DNA from: Alphaproteobacteria bacterium
GTDB taxonomy: Bacteria > Pseudomonadota > Alphaproteobacteria > UBA9219 > RFNS01
Length of the DNA: 64,000 nucleotides
Direction: 5' to 3'
Assembly (NCBI GenBank): GCA_016124955.1
Contig: WGMR01000008.1
Coordinates: 82,004-146,003 of the forward strand
Positions 63,411 through 64,000 of this stretch are shown here, in pieces. The position numbers and the translations under genes are program-made. The notes below the pieces were generated by a model, which was given only the letters and a program-made list of their open reading frames with translations, made no database searches and was not told where the DNA came from. Each line of letters starts with the position of its first letter. Position 1 is the first letter of the stretch.

Positions 63411-63450
63411 TGGGATATTATGGGATACCATGGGAAAGGATGGGATTTCA
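63411..63450 (-). promoter_or_regulatory. MraZ operator: four 10-bp direct repeats
   Basis: The plus strand shows TGGGA followed by five variable bases, four times in exact register (starting at 63411, 63421, 63431 and 63441). TGGG-type repeats at 10-bp spacing upstream of mraZ are the known binding sites of MraZ, one helical turn apart. They lie 75-115 bases before the mraZ start. Confidence 0.8.
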
Positions 63451-63612
63451 AGTAAATAACACCGAAAAACCGTGTAATAATCATGGCTTAACGGGCACCC
63501 TGCTAGGGATGGTGGGCGCGACATAAAATTACGCTAGGGGTAGATCGGGCACTTGGATGCACATTTGTATGCGGCGACCGGAAAGGCTTGTTTTTGGCCC
63601 GGAAGGATTTTG

Positions 63613-64000
63613 TCAGGCCTTGGTTTGCGCGCCCTTGCCGGTTTGCGCGATCAGGTCACGCAAAGTATCGGTATCGAGATGAATGTCGCGCTGCGGGAAC
63701 GGTATCTCGATACCGTTTTGCTTGAAAGCATCCCACGCCGCGAGATAGATGCTGCTTTTTACGTTGCCAATACCGTTGACCGGGTCCTGGATCCAGACGC
63801 GCAATTCGAAATCGACGCTGCTGTCGCCGAAGCCGGTAACGAGGCAGGTCGGCTGCGGCCGTGGAAGAATGCGCGGATTGTTGTTGATAATCTCGAGCAA
63901 AATTTCACGGACCTTGTGGATGTCGGATTTGTAGGAAACGCCGATCGGAATCCGCACGCGCACGTTGTTATCGCTATAGGACCAGTTTTCCACCTGTTCC
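63613..64000 (-). CDS. MscS-family mechanosensitive channel, C-terminal part
   Basis: The open frame continues past the window edge, so only the last 128 or so residues are seen. VENWSYSDNNVRVRIPIGVSYKSD is the beta domain that follows the pore helix in MscS channels. The stretch VTGFGDSSVDFELRVWIQDP and the ending with NGIEIPFPQRDIHLDT are typical of the C-terminal cytoplasmic domain. Membrane segments would be upstream, outside the window. The remaining gap to the mraZ operator shows no gene. Confidence 0.85.
   Translation of the reverse strand, partial: EQVENWSYSDNNVRVRIPIGVSYKSDIHKVREILLEIINNNPRILPRPQPTCLVTGFGDSSVDFELRVWIQDPVNGIGNVKSSIYLAAWDAFKQNGIEIPFPQRDIHLDTDTLRDLIAQTGKGAQTKA

Overview
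The window is a GC-rich chromosomal segment of an alphaproteobacterium. The evidence is an aa3-type cytochrome c oxidase operon in alphaproteobacterial order (ctaC-ctaD-ctaB-small protein-ctaG-ctaE-DUF983-SURF1), a meso-diaminopimelate type dcw cell-wall/division cluster, GANTC (CcrM-type) sites clustered at ftsZ, and a GTTC-N7-GTTC LexA operator at recA. The DotA/TraY protein and IncI-style pilus genes would fit a free-living or predatory/host-associated lineage such as the Micavibrio group, but that placement is inference.

Layout. 1-5670: a type IV pilus/IncI thin-pilus-like block (assembly ATPase, GspF/PilR-like membrane protein, PilO2-like protein, a small anchored protein, a prepilin-like protein). 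5935-12062: cytochrome oxidase structural and assembly genes, then thrC and an M16 processing peptidase. 14691-19361 (minus): a hypothetical multi-spanning membrane protein and a DotA/TraY homologue, the second IncI/Dot-Icm-type component. 19601-21706 (minus): ilvE and recA. 21816-22857: a complete insertion element with perfect 23-bp inverted repeats and perfect 8-bp target duplication, whose insertion split the recA SOS box. 23021-33879 (mostly plus): a small protein, leuA with a possible leader peptide, a GGDEF protein, a UvrD/PcrA helicase, two unknown membrane proteins (minus), prmA and aminopeptidase P. 33872-39626 (minus): ligA, recN, bamD, lpxC. 40051-40710: two small plus-strand genes. 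40788-63336: the dcw cluster, read on the minus strand from mraZ to ftsZ. 63613-64000: the C-terminus of an MscS-type channel.

The dcw cluster is unusual. murD is missing between mraY and ftsW, and dapB sits between ftsW and murG. murB is split by a frameshift. ddl is inverted and starts head-to-head with a three-gene set (VanX-like D,D-dipeptidase, alpha/beta hydrolase, membrane-anchored second MurF-like ligase) that runs into ftsQ-ftsA. Ligase, dipeptidase and MurF-like enzyme would all act on the terminal D-Ala-D-Ala of the peptidoglycan stem, so this is the best candidate here for an undescribed wall-remodelling module.

The best-supported single observation is the insertion into the recA LexA operator: removing the element and one duplication copy restores a perfect GTTC-N7-GTTC site. 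The element has lost its DDE domain and carries a transposase N-terminus joined to what looks like the tail of a PIN-domain toxin, plus two small ORFs linked by ATGA overlaps.
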